Below are positions 17,555 through 26,176 of a stretch of 64,000 bases of DNA, piece by piece (position 1 is the first letter of the stretch; every line of letters begins with the position of its first letter). The position numbers and the translations under genes were made by a program. This DNA is from Ignavibacterium sp. (GTDB taxonomy: Bacteria > Bacteroidota > Ignavibacteria > Ignavibacteriales > Ignavibacteriaceae): NCBI GenBank assembly GCA_018335755.1, contig JAGXRK010000045.1, positions 248,001 to 312,000 of the forward strand, read 5' to 3'. The notes below the pieces were generated by a model. It saw only the letters and a program-made list of their open reading frames with translations, was not told where the DNA came from and did no database searches.

Positions 17555-19031
17555 TCATACCTCCAAGAACAAGCTGAATGTATTCGGTTTTATCTGATAT
17601 CACTTTTACAACAGGATCAAGAGTTACTTCCTGAATTCCCGGCACAACCATCAGGCTTGTTAAGATGCATAAAACAGCGAGTGTTATCATTGCTGAGTTC
17701 ATTCTCCATCCGATTTTATTCTCTGATGATTCAACTATCGTTTCGCCTTTGAAGCCGTAGCGCTGAACTTTCATAAAAGAAGCCAGTGTTAACAAGCTGC
17801 CGATTATTGCAAAGACTGCATACCACGGTAATCCGGCCTGCAGAGCAGCAATTATGATTATTAACTTGCTGAAGAATCCATTGAAAGGCGGAATACCTGA
17901 AATTGAAAGTGAAGCTATCAAAGAAGTTTGTGATGTTGTAGGAAGCAGCTTCATCAGATTTCCCATTTTTCTTAAATCGCGTGTGCCGAGTGCCATCTCA
18001 ACAGAACCAGCGTTGTAGAATAAGAGTGATTTAAATATTGCATGGTTGAATAAATGAAATACGGCACCAAGTATTCCAAGCGGAGTTGCTATTCCTATTC
18101 CAAGTAAAATATATCCAATCTGGCTAATGCTGTGGTATGCAAGAAGTCGTTTCATATCCCACTGACCGATTGCAAGAAACACTCCGACGATAATCGAAAT
18201 TGTCCCGAGCACTAAAAATATCTTCATAAATACTTCAGGTGCATTAAACACATTATAGAATATTCTGATCATTACATAAATACCAAGAGCTTTAATCAAA
18301 ACTCCTGAAAGCATTGCTGATATTGGCGCCGGTGCAGATGAATGTGCATCTGGAAGCCATGCATGAAAAGGCATTGCAGCTGCCTTTAATCCGAACCCGA
18401 CCATAAATAATCCGCCAACCCAAAAAATAACTTTCTGATCAACTGCTGGAAGAATCTCTGCAACTTTAGCCATCGTTAATGTTGATGTTGCACTGTAGGT
18501 TACTGCAATTCCGGCAAGTATAAGAAATGAAGAAACTGAACCCATAACAGCATACTTAAATGCAGCTTCAAACTCTTCGGCTTTGCTGCCATAAGCCACA
18601 AGTGCAAATGCCGAGAAGAGTGCAATTTCCATAAACACATACAGATTGAATAAATCGCCGGTTATTATTACCCCGTTCATTCCTGTTACAAGAAGCATAA
18701 ACAAAGAATAATATTTCCAATCCATTGAGAGATGGCGGATGTACTGTATAGAGAAAATCAATGATGTGAATGAAATAATACTCACCATAACGAGTATGAA
18801 TGACGTAAGTGCATCCTGAACGAGAACTATTCCATACGGAATTGACCAGGCACTCATTGAATAGGTAATAGTTTCTTCTTTCATTGTAATGAATGAGAAC
18901 AGCGAAAGAATAAGTAATGCACTGACGGCAATAACACTCAGTATTACTGCCCAGTTATCTTTTTTGCCGGCAATAAGGGAAATCAAGAATGCTGCAAGCA
19001 GCGGAATAATTATGTAATAAGGAAGTATCAT
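17544..19031 (-). CDS. mrpD: Mrp/Mbh antiporter subunit D (ion-translocating)
   Basis: A 495-residue, roughly 14-helix protein of the NuoL/M/N-MrpA/D family. The residues thought to drive ion movement are present: E135 in helix 5 (YVFMEIALFS), K216 (GLKAAAMPFHAWLPDA) and K247 (VLIKALG). Its counterpart in Mbh is MbhH. It overlaps mrpC by four bases. Because all key residues are in place, this is the subunit most likely to pump in the complex. Confidence 0.92.
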   Translation of the reverse strand: MILPYYIIIPLLAAFLISLIAGKKDNWAVILSVIAVSALLILSLFSFITMKEETITYSMSAWSIPYGIVLVQDALTSFILVMVSIISFTSLIFSIQYIRHLSMDWKYYSLFMLLVTGMNGVIITGDLFNLYVFMEIALFSAFALVAYGSKAEEFEAAFKYAVMGSVSSFLILAGIAVTYSATSTLTMAKVAEILPAVDQKVIFWVGGLFMVGFGLKAAAMPFHAWLPDAHSSAPAPISAMLSGVLIKALGIYVMIRIFYNVFNAPEVFMKIFLVLGTISIIVGVFLAIGQWDMKRLLAYHSISQIGYILLGIGIATPLGILGAVFHLFNHAIFKSLLFYNAGSVEMALGTRDLRKMGNLMKLLPTTSQTSLIASLSISGIPPFNGFFSKLIIIIAALQAGLPWYAVFAIIGSLLTLASFMKVQRYGFKGETIVESSENKIGWRMNSAMITLAVLCILTSLMVVPGIQEVTLDPVVKVISDKTEYIQLVLGGMNGN

Positions 19032-19366
19032 CCTTTTAACCTCCTTATCTGTGTTATGTCGAACGTCTGATATTTCTCAAAGAGCTTAATTGCTAAAGCC
19101 ACAAGCATCGCTGTAGTTCCAAGTTCAATTACAATTGATGTTAATACTAATGCCTGCGGAAGCGGATCAACCATTTGTGATACATCTTTCCCTTTTGCAA
19201 GTATCGGATAAATCGATCCTTTACGATATGCAAATAGAATAAGGAGAAGATTTACAGCATAGCCAAGTATTCCGATTGAGAGAATAATTTTTATCAAATC
19301 TCTTTTGGTCAGAACGCCGTAAAGACCGACTAACAGTAACACAAAGCATAGAAGGTATACAATCAT
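19028..19366 (-). CDS. mrpC: Mrp/Mbh antiporter subunit C (NuoK-like)
   Basis: A 112-residue, three-helix protein related to NuoK/MrpC. Marks are LVGLYGVLTKRDLIKIILSIGILGYAVNL and the DPLPQALVLTSIVIELG segment with its conserved glutamate. Three bases after mrpB, overlapping mrpD. Confidence 0.92.
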   Translation of the reverse strand: MIVYLLCFVLLLVGLYGVLTKRDLIKIILSIGILGYAVNLLLILFAYRKGSIYPILAKGKDVSQMVDPLPQALVLTSIVIELGTTAMLVALAIKLFEKYQTFDITQIRRLKG

Positions 19367-19369
19367 ATT

Positions 19370-19813
19370 TTATTCTCCTTTCACAGTTTTAGATCCGGCT
19401 AATACCCAGGCTACTAAAAAGAGCGACATTCCAACCTTAATACCAATAATAATATTAAGCGGAAGTATTGTGCCTGCACTTAGCAATGCAAACAATTCAC
19501 CTTTAGTAATGAAGTTTGCGAGGAACGCTCCGCCAATAGATATACCAAGAATGCCAAGTACTAAAAACAACGTAGCACTTGCTGATTCCAGGTCATGAAG
19601 AAAACCAATGTTTAACCAATCAGATGTAAACTTTCTTCCGTAGGCAAGCAGAACATTCAGAAATGCAAGAGCTATTATTACGCCGCCGGCAAATCCACCA
19701 CCAGGTGAAAGATGACCGTGAAATATTATATATATCCCATATAGTAATATCATCCACACACTGATCCGAGTAACGGTTTTTACGATTAATGTCATACCAT
19801 CATTTTGCTGCAT
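19370..19813 (-). CDS. mrpB: Mrp/Mbh antiporter subunit B
   Basis: A 147-residue, four-helix protein with the MrpB core GHLSPGGGFAGGVIIALAFL. It overlaps the preceding MrpA-C-terminal-like gene by 14 bases. MbhF is the counterpart in the archaeal hydrogenase. Confidence 0.92.
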   Translation of the reverse strand: MQQNDGMTLIVKTVTRISVWMILLYGIYIIFHGHLSPGGGFAGGVIIALAFLNVLLAYGRKFTSDWLNIGFLHDLESASATLFLVLGILGISIGGAFLANFITKGELFALLSAGTILPLNIIIGIKVGMSLFLVAWVLAGSKTVKGE

Positions 19814-20363
19814 GACTAAACTCCGTTTTATCTTTTTTTGATTTAGTTTTTATTCTGAGGATGGTAAATGCACCTAGTATTGCTGTAAATAAAACGGTAA
19901 TTTCACCTAAAGTATCGTAAGCTCTGTAATCTAAAATGATTGAACTTACCAGATTAGCTGCTCCTGTATCCTGCGCTCCGTTATCCAGATAGTATTGTGA
20001 AGTTGTCATCAGAGGTTCACCGAAAGCCGGAAGCAGCTCAAATACTGAAACGCTGAAAATAAAAATCGCGGCCAGAGTAATCACCGTTACACCGACAAGA
20101 ATTTTATTTATTCGTGATGGTTCTTCTTTGTGATAATCTTTCCCGAGAAATGCTCTTACTAGTATTATGAGTGCAAAAATTTCAAACAGGAACTGAACAA
20201 TCGCCAGATCAGGTGCCTGAAGGAAAAGGAATGAAAGCGATACTCCCAGTCCAACAACGCCTATTGCAATAATTGATGAAAGAATATCTTCCATCTCCAA
20301 AGCAGCAATGGATGCTATTATCATTACGATAAGAATAAATATTAACCAATACTCTACAGGCAT
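19800..20363 (-). CDS. MbhD/MbhE-like fusion (MrpA C-terminal region)
   Basis: A 187-residue protein that carries, in order, a DUF4040/MbhD-like part (VGVSLSFLFLQAPDLAIVQFLFE, about 40-65) and an MbhE-like part (LDYRAYDTLGEITVLFTAILG, about 145-165). These are the two C-terminal pieces of MrpA, encoded here as a gene separate from the large antiporter-like chain. It begins 117 bases after that upstream gene, the gap being filled by a palindromic repeat. Confidence 0.88.
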   Translation of the reverse strand: MPVEYWLIFILIVMIIASIAALEMEDILSSIIAIGVVGLGVSLSFLFLQAPDLAIVQFLFEIFALIILVRAFLGKDYHKEEPSRINKILVGVTVITLAAIFIFSVSVFELLPAFGEPLMTTSQYYLDNGAQDTGAANLVSSIILDYRAYDTLGEITVLFTAILGAFTILRIKTKSKKDKTEFSHAAK

Positions 20364-20396
20364 TTAATCCTCCGGAAAAAACTTTTAAATGTTTTT

Positions 20397-20470
20397 GTCA
20401 TCCTGAACGAAGTGAAGGATCTCAATTTTTTATAAGGAGATTCTTCGCTCGAAGACTCGCTCAGAATGAC
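20397..20470. repeat. GTCAT-bounded palindromic repeat in the hydrogenase operon
   Basis: The element opens with GTCATCCTGAACGAAGTGA and closes with CGCTCAGAATGAC, so its ends are inverted copies. It fills most of the 116-base gap between two operon genes. Related elements are at 24489-24587, 36593-36663 and 56535-56594. It may act as a transcript processing or attenuation site, but that is inference. Confidence 0.75.
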
Positions 20471-20479
20471 ACGTGCTAT

Positions 20480-22294
20480 CTATACCACCAGCATTATTAT
20501 CAGAAAGCCAATAACCATATAAAGAACATAAAGCTGAAGCTGACCGGGGTGTGCTTTCTGCAAATAACCCGAGAATGAAAAAGTAAATTCTCTTCCCATT
20601 TCATATAGATCGAAATACTTTTTCTCAGCATAATTATAAATTGACTTAAGCAAAGTGAAATTTCTCACTTCATTATAAAACTCTGTCCCTGCAATTCTGT
20701 ATTTTTCCAGAGCAGGCATACCACCGACATACACATCATCGTATCTAACTTTTGCTGTCAAACCATATATCAATATTCCGATAATGAATGCGACAACAAA
20801 TAATAAAATGACAATTATCGGATCATATAATCCAACAAAGGAAGGAATGTTCATTCCAGATGCTTCCACAACAGGATATATGAAATATTTCAGAGGTAAC
20901 GCCACCGCAAAAATTCCAAATACAATACATAATAAAGATAGAGCACCGGTTGACAGCCACTGGTTAGCCGAAGCTTCTTTTATGCCTTTGTAAATATCTG
21001 GTCTTCTTCCAAGAAATGCTGCGTGCAAGAATTTCATAAAACTTGCAAGTGTAAGTGCACTTCCAAAAACTGCTATGATGATGCAGACAAGCAGCCACAA
21101 TTGATAACCGGCACCAAGTGTTGAGGTTTTTTCAATCAATCCCTGGTAAATCATCCACTTTGAAAAGAAACCATTGAAAGGTGGAATACCTGAAATTGAT
21201 AATGCACCGATCAAAGCCATCAGAAAAGTGATGGGCATATTCTTTCCAAGTCCACCAAGATAATCTAGTTCTGCAGTTCCGGCTCTTTTCTCAACTGAGC
21301 CAAATGACAAAAACAAATTTGATTTATAGATTGTATGATTAATCATATGAAACAGTCCACCGGCAAAAGCAAGAACGTTTCCGCTTGCAACTCCCATCAC
21401 CATATAACCAACCTGGCTAACAGCATGATATCCAAGAAGCCTGTATCCATTATGCTGAACCATTGCCATCATTACTGCAGATATTACAGTTAATGCACCG
21501 AGAGAAATCAATATCATATTTATCAAAGGATAAACCACAAATAATGATGTTAGCATTTTAGCAAGCAGAAAAATCCCAAGCAGTTTGTCGAGTGAAGCTG
21601 GAAGAAATGCTGCACTTTCAACAGGAGAATTCTGACTGAAATCAGGAACCCATGTATGAAGCGGGAATGCACCTGCTTTTGCAAACGCTGCAATCAGCAA
21701 ACAGATAAATGCAATGTGTGCATATTCTCCCTGTAAAGGTATTTGTGGATTATCAAGAGACCAACCCGTAGCGGGTGAAATCAACCACATAATTACAAGT
21801 CCCATTAACAAAAAAGCATCGCTTCCGCCGATTATTATAAATGTTTTCTTTGCTGCCTTTGGTGCATCGAGGGTTTTACCCATTGTTGCGAATAAATAGA
21901 GTGTTAATCCACTTAATCCCCAAAAGATTAAAAACGATAATGCGTGTTCACTTAAAACAACAGCATTGCAGAAAGAAACAGTTATTGGATAGAGAAAGAA
22001 AAATCTTTTCTCGGAATTTTTATCCAATCCATTGAGAGAAAAAATCAAAATGATAAAGCTGAGAATCTGAATGAAAGCAACAACAAATAAACCTAACTGG
22101 TCTAATGAAAAAATAATTTGCCCGAAGTAAGCAAATGAATCCATCTGACTTTGATAGAACAAATAAACCATTACCAGTCCGAAAGCGAGTGCAAGGAATG
22201 TTAAAACTTTCCGTAAAAATGCAGGAAGGAAAAGATTAACAAATCCAACCGCAAGCGGGACAATTAGAAACAGCAGTAGTTCATTGATTATCAT
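20480..22294 (-). CDS. NuoL/MrpA-like membrane subunit with altered helix 5
   Basis: A 604-residue antiporter-like subunit with about 14-16 helices, corresponding to the large N-terminal domain of MrpA. K206 (AKAGAFPLHTWVPD) and K237 (LDKLLG) are present, but where the family usually has FWE in helix 5, this protein reads FWG (G126). Loss of that glutamate would be expected to weaken or abolish its own proton path, leaving a structural or regulatory role. It starts overlapping the large-subunit gene by four bases. Archaeal Mbh has no such large extra chain. Confidence 0.88.
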   Translation of the reverse strand: MIINELLLFLIVPLAVGFVNLFLPAFLRKVLTFLALAFGLVMVYLFYQSQMDSFAYFGQIIFSLDQLGLFVVAFIQILSFIILIFSLNGLDKNSEKRFFFLYPITVSFCNAVVLSEHALSFLIFWGLSGLTLYLFATMGKTLDAPKAAKKTFIIIGGSDAFLLMGLVIMWLISPATGWSLDNPQIPLQGEYAHIAFICLLIAAFAKAGAFPLHTWVPDFSQNSPVESAAFLPASLDKLLGIFLLAKMLTSLFVVYPLINMILISLGALTVISAVMMAMVQHNGYRLLGYHAVSQVGYMVMGVASGNVLAFAGGLFHMINHTIYKSNLFLSFGSVEKRAGTAELDYLGGLGKNMPITFLMALIGALSISGIPPFNGFFSKWMIYQGLIEKTSTLGAGYQLWLLVCIIIAVFGSALTLASFMKFLHAAFLGRRPDIYKGIKEASANQWLSTGALSLLCIVFGIFAVALPLKYFIYPVVEASGMNIPSFVGLYDPIIVILLFVVAFIIGILIYGLTAKVRYDDVYVGGMPALEKYRIAGTEFYNEVRNFTLLKSIYNYAEKKYFDLYEMGREFTFSFSGYLQKAHPGQLQLYVLYMVIGFLIIMLVV

Positions 22295-23472
22295 TTCATT
22301 TGCCTCCTGAGCTGTTCTGTTTTTTCACGTGAGAGTTTCATTAGATCAATCTGATACGGCTCGCTGTTCTTATCACGAATTTTTATTGATCTTTCGGTGC
22401 AGCAATAACAAGGATCCACTGCAGCAAGAGTTATAAGCGCATCCGCAACCGGAATACCTTTACACGATGCTTTGAATGTCGGAATGTTCACATAACTTGG
22501 CGCACGCACTTTATGTCGAACAGGTCTGTTTGTTCCGTCAGTTTTTACGTAATGAAAAACTTCTCCGCGCGGAGCTTCGTATCTGCCTATTCCCTCTCCG
22601 GCAGAAATTTCTTTTATATTATTTCTTATTCCGCCATTTACTTTTTTTAGTTTTTCAAGGCATTGTTTGCAAATCTTAATTGATTCAAATGTTTCGAGAA
22701 GTCTTACAACTGTTTTATCAAATACATCACCGTTTTCAGTAACTATTATGTTAAAATCAACCAGATCATACGCATCTGTAGGTTCATCTTTTCTAACATC
22801 AACCGGAACTCCGGATGCACGGGAAGTTGGACCGACAGCACAAAAATCAATTGCATCTTTTTTAGTGAGAACTCCTACTCCTTTCAATCTTGATTTAAGA
22901 ACAGGATCATCATTGGCGGCTTTGGCTATCATTTGAATTTTCTTTTCAATTTCATCCATACTATCCAGAAGGCTTTTGATTTTATCAGGATCAACATCCT
23001 TAGCAACCCCTCCTACACGCATCATTCCATAGTGATTTCTGTTGCCTGAAATTATTTCAAACATTTGAAGAACAGGTTCGCGGTATTTCCATGCCCACAT
23101 CCATAGAGTATCGTATCCGATAAAGTGTCCAGCTAATCCAAGCCATAACAAGTGACTGTGAATTCTTTCAAGTTCACCGACAAGTGTTCTTATGTACCTT
23201 GCACGCAAAGGAATTTCAATATTATCTACATCTTCCATTGCGTGAACTGCAGCAAGCGGATGAGATGTAGAGCAGATACCACAAATTCTTTCGACAAGGT
23301 AAAGCGATTGAGTAAAAGTTTTAGATTCGGAAATAAACTCGTGCCCTCGGTGCATCCAGCCTATTTCCAGATCAATATCAACTACCGTTTCCCCATCAAC
23401 CTGCAGGGTGAAATATTCTGCTTCTTCAAGCAGCGGATGATACGGACCAACAGGTATTATATTTTTATCCAT
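22291..23472 (-). CDS. Group 4 [NiFe] hydrogenase large subunit
   Basis: A 393-residue NuoD-related catalytic chain. Both nickel-binding cysteine pairs are intact: RICGIC (C64, C67) near the N-terminus and DPCYCCTER (C355, C358) near the C-terminus. It is therefore a true hydrogenase, not the Mbx/complex I type that lacks them. A 32-residue tail after R361 is the expected propeptide for the protease encoded at the operon end. It evolves or consumes H2 on the cytoplasmic side. DPCYCC differs by one residue from the more usual DPCxSC. Confidence 0.94.
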   Translation of the reverse strand: MDKNIIPVGPYHPLLEEAEYFTLQVDGETVVDIDLEIGWMHRGHEFISESKTFTQSLYLVERICGICSTSHPLAAVHAMEDVDNIEIPLRARYIRTLVGELERIHSHLLWLGLAGHFIGYDTLWMWAWKYREPVLQMFEIISGNRNHYGMMRVGGVAKDVDPDKIKSLLDSMDEIEKKIQMIAKAANDDPVLKSRLKGVGVLTKKDAIDFCAVGPTSRASGVPVDVRKDEPTDAYDLVDFNIIVTENGDVFDKTVVRLLETFESIKICKQCLEKLKKVNGGIRNNIKEISAGEGIGRYEAPRGEVFHYVKTDGTNRPVRHKVRAPSYVNIPTFKASCKGIPVADALITLAAVDPCYCCTERSIKIRDKNSEPYQIDLMKLSREKTEQLRRQMK

Positions 23473-23899
23473 TGCTTCTCCATTTTCTAAGAGGCACTTT
23501 AATATTTTGTGGATGGTTGCCTGTCAATAGCGGCTCAGGTCTCGGATGACCTTCGAAAGTTATTCCAAGCATCTCTGCCATTTCTCTTTCAATCCATTCA
23601 GCTCCGCGAACAACCGGCGTAATTGAATTCATTTTAGGATTCTTTTTATCCGGCATCACAACTCGTGGACAGTAATACTCACCCGATTTATCAAGTGAGA
23701 AATGATAGAGAACTTCGATTCCTCTGTATGTTTCTGTTCCTGTAGCGGTTGACAACCTGCAGCCGAGTTTGTTGAAAAGATAATCAGCAACTTCAATTAT
23801 GTTCTCGTTACTGACTTCAAAGTAAAGTCTTTTTTGTTTTTCAATTTTTGAGATGATTTTATTTTCCATCAAAGAAATAAACTCATTGTAGTTATGCAT
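23465..23899 (-). CDS. Group 4 hydrogenase NuoC-like subunit
   Basis: A 144-residue protein of the 30-kDa complex I family (NuoC/MbhK/EchD). Marks are the SITPVVRGAEWIEREMAEMLGITFEGHP stretch that docks onto the large subunit. It overlaps both neighbours by eight bases. It has a structural role. Confidence 0.9.
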   Translation of the reverse strand: MHNYNEFISLMENKIISKIEKQKRLYFEVSNENIIEVADYLFNKLGCRLSTATGTETYRGIEVLYHFSLDKSGEYYCPRVVMPDKKNPKMNSITPVVRGAEWIEREMAEMLGITFEGHPRPEPLLTGNHPQNIKVPLRKWRSNG

Positions 23900-24311
23900 T
23901 TAATACCTCCACAAGTTTTACCACACCATCAATCATTGCTTCTGGTTTTGGCGGGCAGCCGGGAATATAAAGATGAATTGGAATTACATCTTCTCTCTTT
24001 TCTACTGTGTTATAGCTGTTCTTGAAGCAACATCCGGACGCTGGACAGGTTCCAACGCCAACTACAAAACAAGGTTTAGCTGCCTGCTCGTAAATCTTTT
24101 TAACCTGAGGTGCAACTTTCTGATTTATCACTCCGCTCAATAGAATTACATCTGCGTGACGAACTGAACCGACAAGCTTTATTCCGAATCTTTCAACATC
24201 ATATTTCGGAGTGAGCAGATCGAGTATTTCAATATCACAGTTGTTGCACGGCGATGCACTCATATGATAAACCCAGATGGATTTTGCAAGCCGCTTATTG
24301 TACCAACTCAT
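23892..24311 (-). CDS. Group 4 hydrogenase small subunit, NuoB-like
   Basis: A 139-residue protein that binds the proximal [4Fe-4S] cluster with C22, C25, C89 and C119 (SPCNNCDIE, GTCPASGC, PGCPP). It relays electrons to the NiFe site. The gene opens the second half of the operon: upstream lies a 435-base repeat-filled gap before the NuoH-like gene, so a separate promoter here is possible. Confidence 0.93.
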   Translation of the reverse strand: MSWYNKRLAKSIWVYHMSASPCNNCDIEILDLLTPKYDVERFGIKLVGSVRHADVILLSGVINQKVAPQVKKIYEQAAKPCFVVGVGTCPASGCCFKNSYNTVEKREDVIPIHLYIPGCPPKPEAMIDGVVKLVEVLNA

Positions 24312-24746
24312 TTATTACCTCTATGATTAGAAAAACTATTTTTCTATTTGAACTCAGAACATCGATTAACGATTTTTGATTTAAGAAGTTAAAATCATAA
24401 TTCTGAAATCGTTAATCCTTGTTCTTAAATCATCATTATTTTGTTCATAGCCCCAGCATTTAGGGTCTGTTGCAGAAGTCACATAATTGTCATTTCGACC
24501 AACGGGAGAAATCTTTTTCGTTACATATTGAAGGATTTCTCAGTCTCCCGAAGGAATGCCTATGGCAGAAGACTCCTTCGAAATGACACTTTCCGAGTTA
24601 TGCAACAAGCCCTTTATGCTGGGGATAAAAGGAATCTCCACCTTTAAAGGGCTTTAGCCCAATTTATGTTACGCTAAAGTCCAACGTGTACTAGTTAACA
24701 TTTTCCCCCGACCTGAAGGTCGGGGCAATAATTCAATTTTTTAAAT
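24312..24746. repeat. Repeat-filled gap inside the hydrogenase operon
   Basis: No gene is seen in these 435 bases. They hold four repeat structures in a row: a 19-base inverted repeat (24357-24375 and 24406-24424), a larger nested element (24451-24624), a GGGCTTTAGCCC palindrome (about 24651-24662) and a CCCCGACC/GGTCGGGG palindrome near 24706-24726. The genes on either side belong to the same complex. Confidence 0.8.
24451..24624. mobile_element. MITE-like element with 24-base inverted ends
   Basis: The two ends (24451-24474 and 24601-24624, both opening with CCCCAGCAT when read inward) are inverted copies matching at 20 of 24 positions. Inside sits a second palindrome running from GTCATTTCGACC (24489) to CGAAATGAC (24587). 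No transposase gene is present, and target-site duplication was not clear. Confidence 0.55.
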
Positions 24747-25673
24747 TTAATACCCAAACACAGCCAGCACCATTGCAATTAATGTTAATGGCGTTGCATA
24801 CTTCCAGAAGAAATTAAGTGCTGTATCTATTCTTATTCTCGGATTTGTGTTTTTGATTATTATCATCAACACAACAATCAATAAATATTTAAGAACACTC
24901 CAGAGAATTTCAATTCCGTTAAGATTAAATCCGCCCCAGAATAACAAGACAAGCAGGAACGGAAATACTACATACATCATAAAATGATTAAGCTTCCAGA
25001 ATCCTAATGGCGGACCGCTGTATTCCATAAAAGGACCTTCTACAAGTTCAGTTTCCGCTTCAGGAATATGGAATGGCGGCAAGGTCATCTTAGCCTGAAT
25101 GCACAGCAAACCAATTATAAAAGCAATTATTCCTGACGCAGAACCGATAAACATTCCATCTGACTGAGCGGCTAAGATATTTCCAAGATCAAGTTGATAA
25201 CCTGATTTAATTATCGGTACAAGAAGGACAAGAATGAATGCAAGTTCATCCGCAAGAAGAAGTTTTATTTCTCTTCCGGCACCAAGACTTGAATAAACAT
25301 TTCCTGATGCTGATCCTCCCAGAACAACCATTACGGAGAAAATCATCAGCAGATACATAATGACTATTAAATCTCCTCCAAAGCTGATATTGAAGAAAAG
25401 TGAAGTCCCGACGATTGCAGAAACAAGTACCAGCATCGCAAAAGAGATGAACGGTGCGACCACAAACATTGAATGCACACCATCTTTTACTATGATAGTT
25501 TCTTTTCCGAGCAGCTTAAAAAAATCATTGAAGTTCTGAAGGAATGGAGGTCCAACCCGATATTGAAATCTAGCCGATACCTTTCTGTCAACCCAGCCGA
25601 CTGTTAATCCAAGAATCGCTGTAAATAAAAATCCGGGAAAAACGAGCAGATAAAAAAACAATTCGAGGTTCAT
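24747..25673 (-). CDS. Group 4 hydrogenase NuoH-like membrane subunit
   Basis: A 308-residue, eight-helix protein of the NuoH/MbhM/EchB family that anchors the hydrophilic arm and joins it to the ion-moving helices. Marks are WVDRKVSARFQYRVGPP and the FHIPEAETELVEGPFMEYSGPP loop with its acidic residues. Overlaps the preceding ferredoxin-like gene by four bases. Confidence 0.93.
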   Translation of the reverse strand: MNLELFFYLLVFPGFLFTAILGLTVGWVDRKVSARFQYRVGPPFLQNFNDFFKLLGKETIIVKDGVHSMFVVAPFISFAMLVLVSAIVGTSLFFNISFGGDLIVIMYLLMIFSVMVVLGGSASGNVYSSLGAGREIKLLLADELAFILVLLVPIIKSGYQLDLGNILAAQSDGMFIGSASGIIAFIIGLLCIQAKMTLPPFHIPEAETELVEGPFMEYSGPPLGFWKLNHFMMYVVFPFLLVLLFWGGFNLNGIEILWSVLKYLLIVVLMIIIKNTNPRIRIDTALNFFWKYATPLTLIAMVLAVFGY

Positions 25674-26176
25674 ATTCTTCCCTCCTTATTCAGCCAGTTG
25701 GGAGTTCTAACAGCCAGATGATTTCCAACATAGAAAATATTTTGCTTATGATCTTCAACTATTTCTTTCATCATGAAAGAATTTGCCGGTGCAGTTTGAA
25801 CGCAAGCAGGTTCGTAATCAGGTTTTTGTTCAAGCTGATTCAAACAGTAATCGCATTTAGCCGTTACATAGTTAATGACTTCTGGAAAAATCGTTCCAAA
25901 CGGACAGGCAAGCACACAGCTCTTACAACCAACACATCGCATATTATATCTTTTAATCATTCCATTTTCCTGATGTTCCAGTGCTTCCTTTGGACAGGCA
26001 TCGACACAGAAAGCCTCCTTACATTGCCTGCAGTAAGCAGAAAATTCAGCAACTTCTAGAAGACTGAAAGCACCGTTATTTTTTTGATGATACATATACT
26101 CACATTGAATGTCTTGTGCATTTGTCTCTGATTCCATCAGCACCGGGATATCAATGTATAGTCTTTTTAATCCCAT
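25670..26176 (-). CDS. HycB-like iron-sulfur electron-transfer subunit
   Basis: A 168-residue polyferredoxin. Cysteine groups C49/52/57/61, C81/84/87/91 and C108/111/125 (plus nearby C25) indicate at least two and possibly three to four [4Fe-4S] clusters, as in HycB/CooF-type proteins. It probably links the flavin module encoded upstream to the hydrogenase core. Overlaps the flavoprotein gene by ten bases. Confidence 0.88.
   Translation of the reverse strand: MGLKRLYIDIPVLMESETNAQDIQCEYMYHQKNNGAFSLLEVAEFSAYCRQCKEAFCVDACPKEALEHQENGMIKRYNMRCVGCKSCVLACPFGTIFPEVINYVTAKCDYCLNQLEQKPDYEPACVQTAPANSFMMKEIVEDHKQNIFYVGNHLAVRTPNWLNKEGRI

Noticed and set aside
24440-24640. Insertion sequence in the hydrogenase operon
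   Set aside because: Inverted ends are present but there is no transposase or clear target duplication, so only a MITE-like call is made.
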